A stretch of DNA of 5,068 nucleotides from Planctomycetota bacterium (GTDB taxonomy: Bacteria; Planctomycetota; Planctomycetia; Pirellulales; S012-138): assembly GCA_026982835.1 (NCBI GenBank), contig JALSGI010000147.1, positions 1-5,068 of the forward strand. Reading direction: 5' to 3'. The position numbers and the translations under genes are program-made. The number at the start of each line of letters is the position of its first letter. Positions within the stretch are counted from its first letter, which is position 1. Shown here in pieces: positions 1 through 4,999 of this stretch. The notes under the pieces are model-generated. The model was given only the letters and a program-made list of their open reading frames with translations, had not been told where the DNA came from and did no database searches.

Positions 1-2
1 CC

Positions 3-362
3 AACACGCCCATCGGGGCCTTGGCCCTGCAAAACGATCCCACGTTCGTGGAGTGTGCCCTGGCCCTGGGCCGTCGGCTGGTCCAGGAGGTGCCGCCGGG
101 GGCCTCGCAGGCCGAGACGGTGCGGCAGCGCGTGCATCGGGTCTTTTTGCTAACCCTGGGGCGGCCCCCCCAGGCCGACGAGCGCCAGGCCATCGAGCAG
201 CTTTACCGCGAGGCTTACCAGGAGTTTTTGCGTAATCCGCAGGATGCGGCTGCCTACGCCCAGTGCGAAGCCAAGGACCACGAGTATGCCGCCCAGCTTG
301 CCGCTTGGGTGCTGGTGGCCCGCACGATGATGAACCTGGATGAGTTCATCACCCGCAATTGA
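3..362 (+). CDS. C-terminal part of a DUF1553 (PSD1) domain protein, 5' end outside window
   Basis: Only the last 119 residues are visible; the frame is open from base 3 and the real start lies left of the window. The segment begins with NTPIGALALQNDPTFVE, which matches the conserved NTPLQAL.LLNDPTF signature of the DUF1553 (PSD1) domain. It continues through a helical FLLTLGRPPQADE stretch and ends in WVLVARTMMNLDEFITRN, the usual C-terminus of the family (A..LLNLDEFI.R). In complete family members this domain follows DUF1549 and often a planctomycete cytochrome-c-like domain. The proteins are usually predicted to be exported and their biochemical function is not established. The next gene downstream is DUF1501, the usual partner, so the two probably belong to one transcription unit. 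Here, however, they are separated by 376 bp of repeats. The family call is strong; the role is unknown. Confidence 0.9.
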   Translation, partial: NTPIGALALQNDPTFVECALALGRRLVQEVPPGASQAETVRQRVHRVFLLTLGRPPQADERQAIEQLYREAYQEFLRNPQDAAAYAQCEAKDHEYAAQLAAWVLVARTMMNLDEFITRN

Positions 363-374
363 CAAAAAAGCGAG

Positions 375-394
375 CCGCTGGCTTCAGCCGGAGG
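375..394 (+). repeat. 8-4-8 hairpin repeat, slightly degenerate (loop TTCA)
   Basis: The arms are CCGCTGGC and GCCGGAGG around loop TTCA. One mismatch (377/392) and one G-T pair (379/390) break the stem. It is preceded by gcgag (370-374) and an A-tract, and closely resembles the perfect copy at 3669-3688. It lies 12 nt after the DUF1553 stop, but no T-tract follows on the plus strand, so it is not a typical terminator for that gene. Confidence 0.65.
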
Positions 395-426
395 AGAAAA
401 ATAACGCAATGCGCTGATTCGGCTCT

Positions 427-446
427 CCCCGAGCTGAAGCTCGGGG
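427..446 (-). repeat. 8-4-8 hairpin repeat, perfect stem (loop TGAA)
   Basis: CCCCGAGC pairs perfectly with GCTCGGGG around loop TGAA. The conserved flank appears on the right as ctcgc (447-451), so this copy is inverted relative to 375-394 and 498-517. Read on the minus strand the loop is TTCA, as in the copies at 375 and 3669. Confidence 0.8.
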
Positions 447-456
447 CTCGCCGAGC

Positions 457-517
457 GAGCTTCCGCTCCGATGCGAGAAAAAACGCGGCTCGGCGAGCCG
501 GGAGCGTAAGCTCCCGG
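457..517 (+). repeat. Composite repeat module: eroded hairpin, spacer, gcgag flank, perfect hairpin (copy 1)
   Basis: The module starts with GAGC-TTCC-GCTC (457-468). An A-rich spacer follows (471-483), then gcgag, then a perfect hairpin CCGGGAGC-GTAA-GCTCCCGG at 498-517. A second copy in the same orientation is at 5000-5059; by eye about 52 of 61 positions agree, and both ends are identical. An alternative stem CGGCTC/GAGCCG (486-491 with 495-500) overlaps the left arm of the main hairpin, so the two structures exclude each other. Confidence 0.75.
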
Positions 518-597
518 TTGCTGAAATACTACAACTGGAAAACTGCATGCTCCCGCACGCAGCTCGCCGGAAATTAACAACAACACCGGACGGCGAG

Positions 598-617
598 CCG
601 CCCGCTTTGGCTGGCGG
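598..617 (+). repeat. 8-4-8 hairpin repeat, one mismatch (loop TTTG)
   Basis: CCGCCCGC and GCTGGCGG flank loop TTTG, with a single mismatch at 603/612. The conserved gcgag lies directly to the left (593-597). Its stem sequence differs from the other copies while keeping the same geometry. Confidence 0.65.
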
Positions 618-649
618 AGAAGCCGTGAGTGCGTGATCGACTAACAACT

Positions 650-669
650 CCCCGGGCACAAGCCGGGGG
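650..669 (-). repeat. 8-4-8 hairpin repeat, one mismatch (loop ACAA)
   Basis: CCCCGGGC and GCCGGGGG flank loop ACAA, with one mismatch at 654/665. The flank ctcgc (670-674) is on the right, which marks the inverted orientation. A run of seven A follows at 687-693. Confidence 0.6.
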
Positions 670-738
670 CTCGCCCAGCGCAGCGTAAAAAAACAAGATC
701 AACTCACCGCGACCCGTTCCATCAGGAGGACGGTAGCC

Positions 739-2244
739 ATGCACCCGTGGGAAGAATACGTGCAGCAGACCCGGCGCCACTTCTTCACCAGCGCCGCCAG
801 CGGCCTGGGCGGACTGGCCCTGGCCTGGATGCTCCATCGCGACGGGGTGCTTCGGGCCGGCGAGAGCACCTCCCCGGCAGGGATCAACCTGCGCGAGGTC
901 AACCCGCTGACGCCCAAGCCCCCCCATTTCGCTCCCAAGGCCAAGGCGTGCATCTTTCTGTTCATGGCCGGGGCGCCCAGCCAGTTGGATCTCTACGATC
1001 CCAAGCCCAAGCTCAACCAGTTGCACGGGCAGCCGCTGCCGGCTTCGCTCACAAAGAATGTGCGGTTTGCCTTCATTAAGAAGGAGACGGCCCTGGTGAT
1101 GGGCTCGCCGCGGAAGTTCCAGGCCTACAGCTCCTGCGGCACTGAAGTATCGGATTATATTCCTCAGATCGGCTCTTGCATGGATGACATCGCCCTGATC
1201 CGCTCCATGCACACCGAGGCGTTCAATCACCACCCGGGCCAGTTGATGCTCACCACCGGCGTACCGCGTTTTGGGCGGCCCACGCTGGGCAGTTGGCTGC
1301 TTTACGGGCTGGGCAGCGAATCGGAAGACCTGCCCGGCTACGTGGTGCTCACCGCCGGCCGGGGTGCAAGCGGGGGGGCGACCAACTGGTCCAGCGGTTT
1401 TCTCCCCTCCACGTACCAGGGGGTGCTGTTCCGCAGCCAGGGCGACCCGGTGCTGAATCTGCGCAATCCCCAGGGGCTTTCCCGCCGCCTGCAACGCAAG
1501 AGCCTGGACGCTCTGGCCCGGCTCAACGCCAAGCAGTTCGGCCACCTGAACGACCAGGAGATCGCCAGCCGCATCGCCGCCTACGAGCTGGCCTTCCGCA
1601 TGCAGTCAGCCGCCCCGGAACTGCTGGATGTGTCCGACGAGACGGAAAAGACGCTGGAAGCCTACGGGCTGAACCGCCCCGATCCCAAGGGCAGCTACCG
1701 CGGCAAGGGCCAGGGGGTGTATAGCCGCTATGCGTTGAACTGCCTGCTGGCCCGGCGAATGATCGAGCGCGGCGTGCGGTTCGTGAGCATCATCCACGCC
1801 TCCTGGGACCACCACAGCAACCTGGACCGGGAGCTGAAGTTCAACTGCGGCATGTCCGACCAGCCCATCGCCGCCCTGCTGAAAGACCTCAAGCAGCGAG
1901 GGCTGCTGGATTCCACGCTGGTGGTCTGGGCCGGAGAGTTCGGCCGCACCCCGCTTGGGGAAAACCGCAACGGCCAGCGCGTGGTGGGCACCGGCAGGGA
2001 CCACCACCCGTTCGCCTTCAGCGTGTGGATGGCCGGCGGCGGGATCAAGGGGGGCCAGATTGTGGGCCGCACCGACGACATCGGCTGGAAGCCGGTCGAG
2101 GATCCCGTGCACATCAACGATTTCCACGCCACCATCTTGCACCTGTTCGGCCTGGACCACCTGAAGCTCACCTTCCCATTCTCCGGGCTCAACGTGCGCC
2201 TGACCGACCAGGGCGGCCGCGTGGTGAAGAAACTGCTGGCTTGA
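739..2244 (+). CDS. DUF1501 domain protein, Tat-exported
   Basis: This is a complete 501-residue protein. The ATG is supported by AGGAGGA at 724-730, 8 nt upstream. The N-terminus has a twin-arginine signal: TRRHFF at residues 11-16, then a hydrophobic stretch (SGLGGLALAWML) to about residue 32, so export in folded form is expected. Family motifs follow in order: FMAGAPSQLDLYDPKP (75-90), FNHHPGQLMLTTG (162-174), SWDHHSNLD (355-363), WAGEFGRTP (397-405), GRDHHPFAFSVWMAGGG (419-435) and the C-terminal HINDFHATILHLFGLDH (458-474). These are characteristic of DUF1501, a family related to the sulfatase/alkaline phosphatase fold. Asp357, His358, His359, Glu400, Asp421, His422 and His423 are plausible metal ligands. 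The length is typical and nothing looks broken. Its partner is the DUF1553 gene upstream. Substrate and exact activity are unknown for the family. The product name is secure; a hydrolase function is inference. Confidence 0.95.
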   Translation: MHPWEEYVQQTRRHFFTSAASGLGGLALAWMLHRDGVLRAGESTSPAGINLREVNPLTPKPPHFAPKAKACIFLFMAGAPSQLDLYDPKPKLNQLHGQPLPASLTKNVRFAFIKKETALVMGSPRKFQAYSSCGTEVSDYIPQIGSCMDDIALIRSMHTEAFNHHPGQLMLTTGVPRFGRPTLGSWLLYGLGSESEDLPGYVVLTAGRGASGGATNWSSGFLPSTYQGVLFRSQGDPVLNLRNPQGLSRRLQRKSLDALARLNAKQFGHLNDQEIASRIAAYELAFRMQSAAPELLDVSDETEKTLEAYGLNRPDPKGSYRGKGQGVYSRYALNCLLARRMIERGVRFVSIIHASWDHHSNLDRELKFNCGMSDQPIAALLKDLKQRGLLDSTLVVWAGEFGRTPLGENRNGQRVVGTGRDHHPFAFSVWMAGGGIKGGQIVGRTDDIGWKPVEDPVHINDFHATILHLFGLDHLKLTFPFSGLNVRLTDQGGRVVKKLLA

Positions 2245-2266
2245 GTCGCCTGGAGCTGGCTGGCGC

Positions 2267-2305
2267 AAAAAAACGCCTGCGCACGCGTACAGCCAGTCGC
2301 AGGCG
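2267..2305 (-). terminator. Intrinsic (Rho-independent) terminator of the minus-strand secreted-protein gene
   Basis: Read on the minus strand, CGCCTGCG (2305-2298) pairs perfectly with CGCAGGCG (2281-2274) across a 16-nt loop, and seven T follow directly (2273-2267). It lies about 40 nt beyond the stop at 2347-2349. A smaller stem, CGGCGC/GCGCCG with a 4-nt loop, lies at 2327-2342 between stop and terminator. On the plus strand no T-run follows, so it is not an obvious terminator for the DUF1501 gene. Confidence 0.7.
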
Positions 2306-2346
2306 GGATCGGCTTGCAGCCTGTACCGGCGCTACCGCGCCGAGGC

Positions 2347-3408
2347 TCAAGGGAGCCGCTGTAGTTCTTTCAAGTGCCGCCGGGCCAGACGCTGCATCTG
2401 CTCCGGGGACTCGTAGGGCACATATACCGCTCGCATCACCAGCCGATAAAGCTGTCCCACCTGGTAGGGGCGAATGAAACACTGGAAGTCCCAGGCGGGG
2501 TTGCCCCGGCCGCCGCCGCTGGGGGACTGGGCAAAGCGGATCTGGTCCCGAGGCCGAAAGACAAACAGCAGGGCCATCCCCCGGCAGCGGCCATAATACC
2601 ACGGCTCGATGTAGCGGTACTGCGAGCGGTTGAACACCAGCGAAAGCGGAAAATCCTCCTCGTGCGGAAAGCGGCGTTGATCGCCCCGGGCCAGGTGGCT
2701 GGACCACACCCCATGCCGCGGGGTGCGACCCGTAATCCAGCGCGGCGAGGCCTGGGGCTTTGTGGCCGGAACGCCCAGGAAGTGAATCTCCTTCTGCTCC
2801 GGCTGGTGAATGTACGAGGCCCAAAACAGCCCCACGTAACCGTGCCGAAACACCGCCTTGCGAGGGATGCACTCGAAGGTCATCTGGATCGTCCCGTCGG
2901 GAAGCAGCTGGTAGCGGGTGGCCGATTCCAGGTGCCAGGTGGGGGTGGGGGCCTGGTACAGTTCCACGGTGTGCCGGTCGATGATCCGCAGTTGCATGGG
3001 CGCTCGCCGGGGCTCAAACAGCCGGTCCTGGCCCTGGCGGGTGCCGTCGTGAATGTGCTCGAAGTTCAGCCCGGCATAGGCCGGCACGAACAAAGTGCGC
3101 GGCTGCTTGCGGTGGGAAAGGTGAGCCACACCGCTGTAGCCGTCCCGGTGCCCGGGAAGCACCTCGTCATTCACGGCCGAGTTGTCCACCACCACCGCCC
3201 GGATCGGCCCCCGTTGCAGAATCACATAGGGTTTTTCACTCTTGCGATAAGCGACCTGGGGGTTGGCCAGCGTGGTCACTCCGGGGGGAGAGATTGCCTC
3301 CTGAGCCGCGGCCATGCTCTGGCCCAGCAGCCAGACACCCAGCCCCCAGACAATCAAGCTCATTACAAAAGACCGAGACGGAAGCCCACTTCGCAAATGG
3401 CTCAGCAT
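2347..3408 (-). CDS. Secreted protein of unknown function
   Basis: This is a 353-residue protein that I do not recognise as a named family. The chosen ATG (3406-3408) has AAGGA (3419-3423) about 10 nt upstream and opens onto a clear signal peptide: a positive n-region (residues 1-13), a hydrophobic core FVMSLIVWGLGVWLLG (14-29) and an AAA-Q cleavage site near residues 33-36. The frame stays open upstream to 3729, but that part runs through hairpin repeats and is not credible coding sequence. The mature part looks soluble and beta-rich. Conspicuous segments are VVVDNSAVNDEVLPGHRDGY (72-91), FVPAYAGLNFEHIHDGT (107-123), YQLLPDGTIQMTFECIP (166-182), HGYVGLFWASYI (189-200) and RYIEPWYYGRCRGMALLFVF (265-284). 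It has three cysteines (180, 275, 310). Many aromatics, His and Arg suggest a beta-sandwich that might bind carbohydrate, but this is inference, prompted partly by the divergent mutarotase gene. No catalytic motif was identified. Its own intrinsic terminator lies downstream. Confidence 0.85.
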   Translation of the reverse strand: MLSHLRSGLPSRSFVMSLIVWGLGVWLLGQSMAAAQEAISPPGVTTLANPQVAYRKSEKPYVILQRGPIRAVVVDNSAVNDEVLPGHRDGYSGVAHLSHRKQPRTLFVPAYAGLNFEHIHDGTRQGQDRLFEPRRAPMQLRIIDRHTVELYQAPTPTWHLESATRYQLLPDGTIQMTFECIPRKAVFRHGYVGLFWASYIHQPEQKEIHFLGVPATKPQASPRWITGRTPRHGVWSSHLARGDQRRFPHEEDFPLSLVFNRSQYRYIEPWYYGRCRGMALLFVFRPRDQIRFAQSPSGGGRGNPAWDFQCFIRPYQVGQLYRLVMRAVYVPYESPEQMQRLARRHLKELQRLP

Positions 3409-3418
3409 GGTAAGGGGT

Positions 3419-3423
3419 TCCTT
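3419..3423 (-). promoter_or_regulatory. Shine-Dalgarno site fixing the start of the secreted-protein gene
   Basis: Minus-strand AAGGA sits about 10 nt before the ATG at 3408. It supports that start over the longer open frame, because it is followed at once by a signal peptide. Confidence 0.55.
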
Positions 3424-3554
3424 TTGAACCGGGGGGCAATCGCAAGCGGCCCTTGGCACAGGGGCCGGCCGCCAAGACCGCCTGTTGGGTTTTATGATAA
3501 TCGCTTGCCCTCCGCGGGGGTACTTGCCGGTCCGGGGGTCCTGGGGGTACAGAG

Positions 3555-3574
3555 CCCCGCACGTCAGTGCGGGG
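3555..3574 (+). repeat. 8-4-8 hairpin repeat, perfect stem (loop GTCA)
   Basis: CCCCGCAC pairs perfectly with GTGCGGGG around loop GTCA. It is preceded by agag and followed by agaaac. It forms the head of a larger unit that appears again, diverged, near 3749-3839. Confidence 0.75.
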
Positions 3575-3585
3575 AGAAACAGCAT

Positions 3586-3606
3586 CGGCTTGCGACTTGC
3601 GCCGTG
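3586..3606 (+). repeat. Direct repeat, copy 1 (partner at 3790-3811)
   Basis: The 21-nt segment begins CGGCTTGCG and ends TTGCGCCGTG. Both ends recur exactly at 3790-3811, with only a 2-3 nt difference in the middle. In both places it follows a GC-rich hairpin and gggaga. Confidence 0.65.
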
Positions 3607-3668
3607 CGCTAGTGCGCGGGTGCTGCCGCACCGGGCGAGAATAAACGCGAATTCTTGCAACCGGCGAG

Positions 3669-3688
3669 CCGCTGGCTTCAGCCAGCGG
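3669..3688 (+). repeat. 8-4-8 hairpin repeat, perfect stem (loop TTCA)
   Basis: CCGCTGGC pairs perfectly with GCCAGCGG around loop TTCA, preceded by gcgag (3664-3668). Upstream, cgagaataaacgcg (3636-3649) matches the spacer of the module at 457-517 (474-487) at all but one position, so this is a third, partial copy of that module with a different stem. Confidence 0.8.
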
Positions 3689-3700
3689 AGAGCCCAAGAG

Positions 3701-3720
3701 CCCCCCGCGTAAGCGGGGGG
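3701..3720 (+). repeat. 8-4-8 hairpin repeat, perfect stem (loop GTAA)
   Basis: CCCCCCGC pairs perfectly with GCGGGGGG around loop GTAA. It is preceded by agag and lies 12 nt after the hairpin at 3669-3688 in the same orientation. Confidence 0.8.
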
Positions 3721-3735
3721 AGATGCCACAGCAAG

Positions 3736-3755
3736 CCGGGAGCGTCAGCCCGCGG
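3736..3755 (+). repeat. Degenerate 8-4-8 hairpin repeat (loop GTCA)
   Basis: The left arm CCGGGAGC is identical to that of the perfect copies at 498 and 5040. The right arm GCCCGCGG pairs at six of eight positions around loop GTCA. Its right part overlaps another potential stem, CCCGCG (3749-3754) with CGCGGG (3772-3777). Confidence 0.5.
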
Positions 3756-3789
3756 GGCGTGCGCACCTCCGCGCGGGGAGAGACGAAAG

Positions 3790-3811
3790 CGGCTTGCGCT
3801 GTTGCGCCGTG
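3790..3811 (+). repeat. Direct repeat, copy 2 (partner at 3586-3606)
   Basis: This segment shares CGGCTTGCG at the left and TTGCGCCGTG at the right with 3586-3606. Further right both copies reach a similar TTCTTGCAAC (3652-3661 and 3830-3839), which suggests duplication of a longer unit with internal length change. Confidence 0.6.
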
Positions 3812-3957
3812 GGGGGAAGCTCGACGTTTTTCTTGCAACGGGTACGCCGGGCCGCAAACTGTCGTTTTCCGCCGCTTTCCGCTAGGCTACACAGAAAGTG
3901 CCGTCGGCTCTGGCGGCACGCAATGCGGCTTGCTGTCCATCATGCTGTTTTCCCTCC

Positions 3958-3964
3958 AAGGGGA
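3958..3964 (+). promoter_or_regulatory. Shine-Dalgarno site fixing the start of the epimerase gene
   Basis: AAGGGGA lies 5 nt before the ATG at 3970. It favours this start over the in-frame GTG at 3898, whose extra 24 residues are Cys/Ala-rich and do not resemble the family. Confidence 0.6.
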
Positions 3965-3969
3965 TCGTC

Positions 3970-4941
3970 ATGGCCCAGCAGGATATCGTGCTCACCCACG
4001 TCGAAGGGACTCAGGCTCGGGTCTCCCCGGCCCGGGGAATGAATTGCTACCAACTCCTCGTCCCGGCCGGGAAGCGGAGCGTATCGGTACTGTGGGCCGA
4101 GCCGGAGTTTGCCGCCGGCAGGGGGCGGCCTTCGGCCAGCGGGGTGCCGGTGCTGTTTCCTTTTCCCGGGCGGATGCAGGGAAACCGCCTCCGCTGGCGC
4201 GGCCGGGAGTTTTCCTTCCCCTACGAAGACGGCCAAGGTAACGCCATCCACGGCCTGGCGCTCCAACGGCCCTGGCAGGTGGTGGACCAGCAGGCCGACT
4301 GCCTGCGCGGGCGTTTTCGGGCCTCGGAACACCTGCCCGGGTGGCAACAGCACTGGCCGTGCGATTTCGAGCTGGAGCTGTTCTTCCAATTGCTTCCCCG
4401 GGGACTGCAACTGCAAGCCACCGTCCGCAATCCGGACCGGGAGGAGCTGCCTTGGGGCTTGGGCCTCCATCCCTACTTCGCCTTGCCGCTGGGGGAGAAA
4501 GGCAGCGCCGAGTCGTGCCGCCTCTATGTGCCGGCCGCGGCGCAGGTGCCGCTGGAGAAGATGATCCCCACGGGCAACTTGCTACGCGGCTCGGGTACCA
4601 GCGCCGAACTGCTGGCCCGAAACCAGCCCCTGGAAGACCGCGTGTTGGACGACGTGCTTACGGAGCTGCACCCAGACCCTCAACACTGGGAAGCCGCCAT
4701 CACCGACCCGGAAAACAACCTACGGGTGCGGATCGTGGCCCAGGGCTTCCCTCATGCGGTGGTCTATACGCCCCCACATCGCCAGGCCGTGTGCGTGGAA
4801 CCCTACAGTTGCATTCCCGGGGTGTTCAATCGGGTGCTGGAAGGCACCTGGCAGGGACGGTTCGACCCCGGCGTGCGTTTCCTCCCCCCGGGCCAGGAAA
4901 CCCGGATGCAGATGACCCTGCTGGTGGAAGAGGTGGCTTGA
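3970..4941 (+). CDS. Aldose 1-epimerase (galactose mutarotase-like)
   Basis: This is a complete 323-residue cytoplasmic protein without a signal peptide. Family members interconvert the alpha and beta anomers of free hexoses such as galactose and glucose, or of sugar phosphates. The expected active-site motifs are present in order: GRMQGNRL (67-74) with Arg68, the substrate-binding arginine region; GNAIHGLAL (90-98) with His94; GLGLHPYF (163-170) with His167, the likely general acid; and VCVEPYSCIPGVFN (274-287) with Glu277, the likely general base. The wording GVPVLFPFPGRMQGN (58-72) is typical of the COG2017 group in environmental bacteria. Length is normal for the fold. The start is backed by AAGGGGA 5 nt upstream. 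The gene stands alone in the window and is divergent from the secreted unknown protein. No sugar operon partner is visible, so the exact substrate cannot be given. The symbol galM is withheld because the subgroup is uncertain. Confidence 0.92.
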   Translation: MAQQDIVLTHVEGTQARVSPARGMNCYQLLVPAGKRSVSVLWAEPEFAAGRGRPSASGVPVLFPFPGRMQGNRLRWRGREFSFPYEDGQGNAIHGLALQRPWQVVDQQADCLRGRFRASEHLPGWQQHWPCDFELELFFQLLPRGLQLQATVRNPDREELPWGLGLHPYFALPLGEKGSAESCRLYVPAAAQVPLEKMIPTGNLLRGSGTSAELLARNQPLEDRVLDDVLTELHPDPQHWEAAITDPENNLRVRIVAQGFPHAVVYTPPHRQAVCVEPYSCIPGVFNRVLEGTWQGRFDPGVRFLPPGQETRMQMTLLVEEVA

Positions 4942-4956
4942 TCGGGGTTTCTCAAA

Positions 4957-4984
4957 CCGGGAGCGTAGCTCCCGGAGACGGCAG
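4957..4984 (+). repeat. Hairpin repeat with tail, copy 1 (3-nt loop)
   Basis: CCGGGAGC-GTA-GCTCCCGG (4957-4975) is followed by agacggcag. It matches 5040-5068 exactly except for one missing A in the loop, giving 8-3-8 geometry. It begins 15 nt after the epimerase stop and has no T-tract, so a terminator role is not indicated. Confidence 0.75.
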
Positions 4985-4999
4985 GGCCGCAGCCACTGG

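Larger units (their letters stand above)
363..738. other. Repeat-filled intergenic region between the DUF1553 and DUF1501 genes
   Basis: This 376-bp stretch has no credible gene. It holds at least five copies of the 8-4-8 hairpin repeat (375-394, 427-446, 498-517, 598-617, 650-669) and one eroded hairpin around 457-468. The copies face both ways, as judged by the gcgag flank. A-rich tracts at 364-370, 477-483 and 687-693 sit beside repeat units. The last bases, 724-730, are the Shine-Dalgarno sequence AGGAGGA of the DUF1501 gene, 8 nt before its ATG. I see no clear promoter. Confidence 0.8.
3409..3969. other. Divergent intergenic region with a hairpin-repeat cluster
   Basis: This 561-bp region should contain promoters for both divergent genes, but no convincing -35/-10 pair is visible. 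The only AT-rich patch, TTTTATGATAAT (3490-3501), lies on the upstream side of the secreted-protein gene and is a weak candidate for its -10 region. Repeats occupy roughly 3551-3840: perfect hairpins at 3555-3574, 3669-3688 and 3701-3720, degenerate ones near 3602-3621 and 3736-3755, and a larger partial direct duplication (3551-3661 versus 3749-3839). The flanks 3409-3550 and 3840-3957 hold no gene or recognisable repeat. Confidence 0.7.

Noticed and set aside
375..394. Terminator of the DUF1553 gene
   Set aside because: The hairpin is in the right place but is followed by ggag and A-rich sequence, not a T-run. It belongs to the dispersed repeat family.
359..577. Small open frames within the first repeat region (both strands)
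   Set aside because: They are translations of the palindromic repeats (Arg/Ser/Ala-rich) and lack ribosome binding sites. No independent coding evidence exists.
574..1545. 323-codon minus-strand open frame opposite the DUF1501 gene
   Set aside because: It overlaps the clear DUF1501 gene and the repeat region, has low-complexity composition and no recognisable motif.
1606..2268. 220-codon minus-strand open frame opposite the end of DUF1501
   Set aside because: It is an antisense shadow, Val/Ala/Gln/His-rich, with no start signal or family pattern.
3490..3502. Promoter -10 box for the secreted-protein gene
   Set aside because: The patch is AT-rich but has no acceptable -35 partner at normal spacing, so it is only mentioned as a weak candidate.
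2374..3612. 412-codon plus-strand open frame opposite the secreted-protein gene
   Set aside because: It is antisense to a gene with a signal peptide, SD site and terminator. Its translation is Gly/Pro/Arg/His-rich with no domain motif, as expected of an antisense shadow in GC-rich DNA.
3409..3729. N-terminal extension of the secreted-protein frame to a start at 3729
   Set aside because: The extension translates hairpin repeats and would bury the signal peptide. The ATG at 3408 has a Shine-Dalgarno site and an immediate signal peptide.
3723..4241. Plus-strand frame crossing repeats into the epimerase gene
   Set aside because: It is out of frame with the epimerase, begins in repeat DNA and has no motif.
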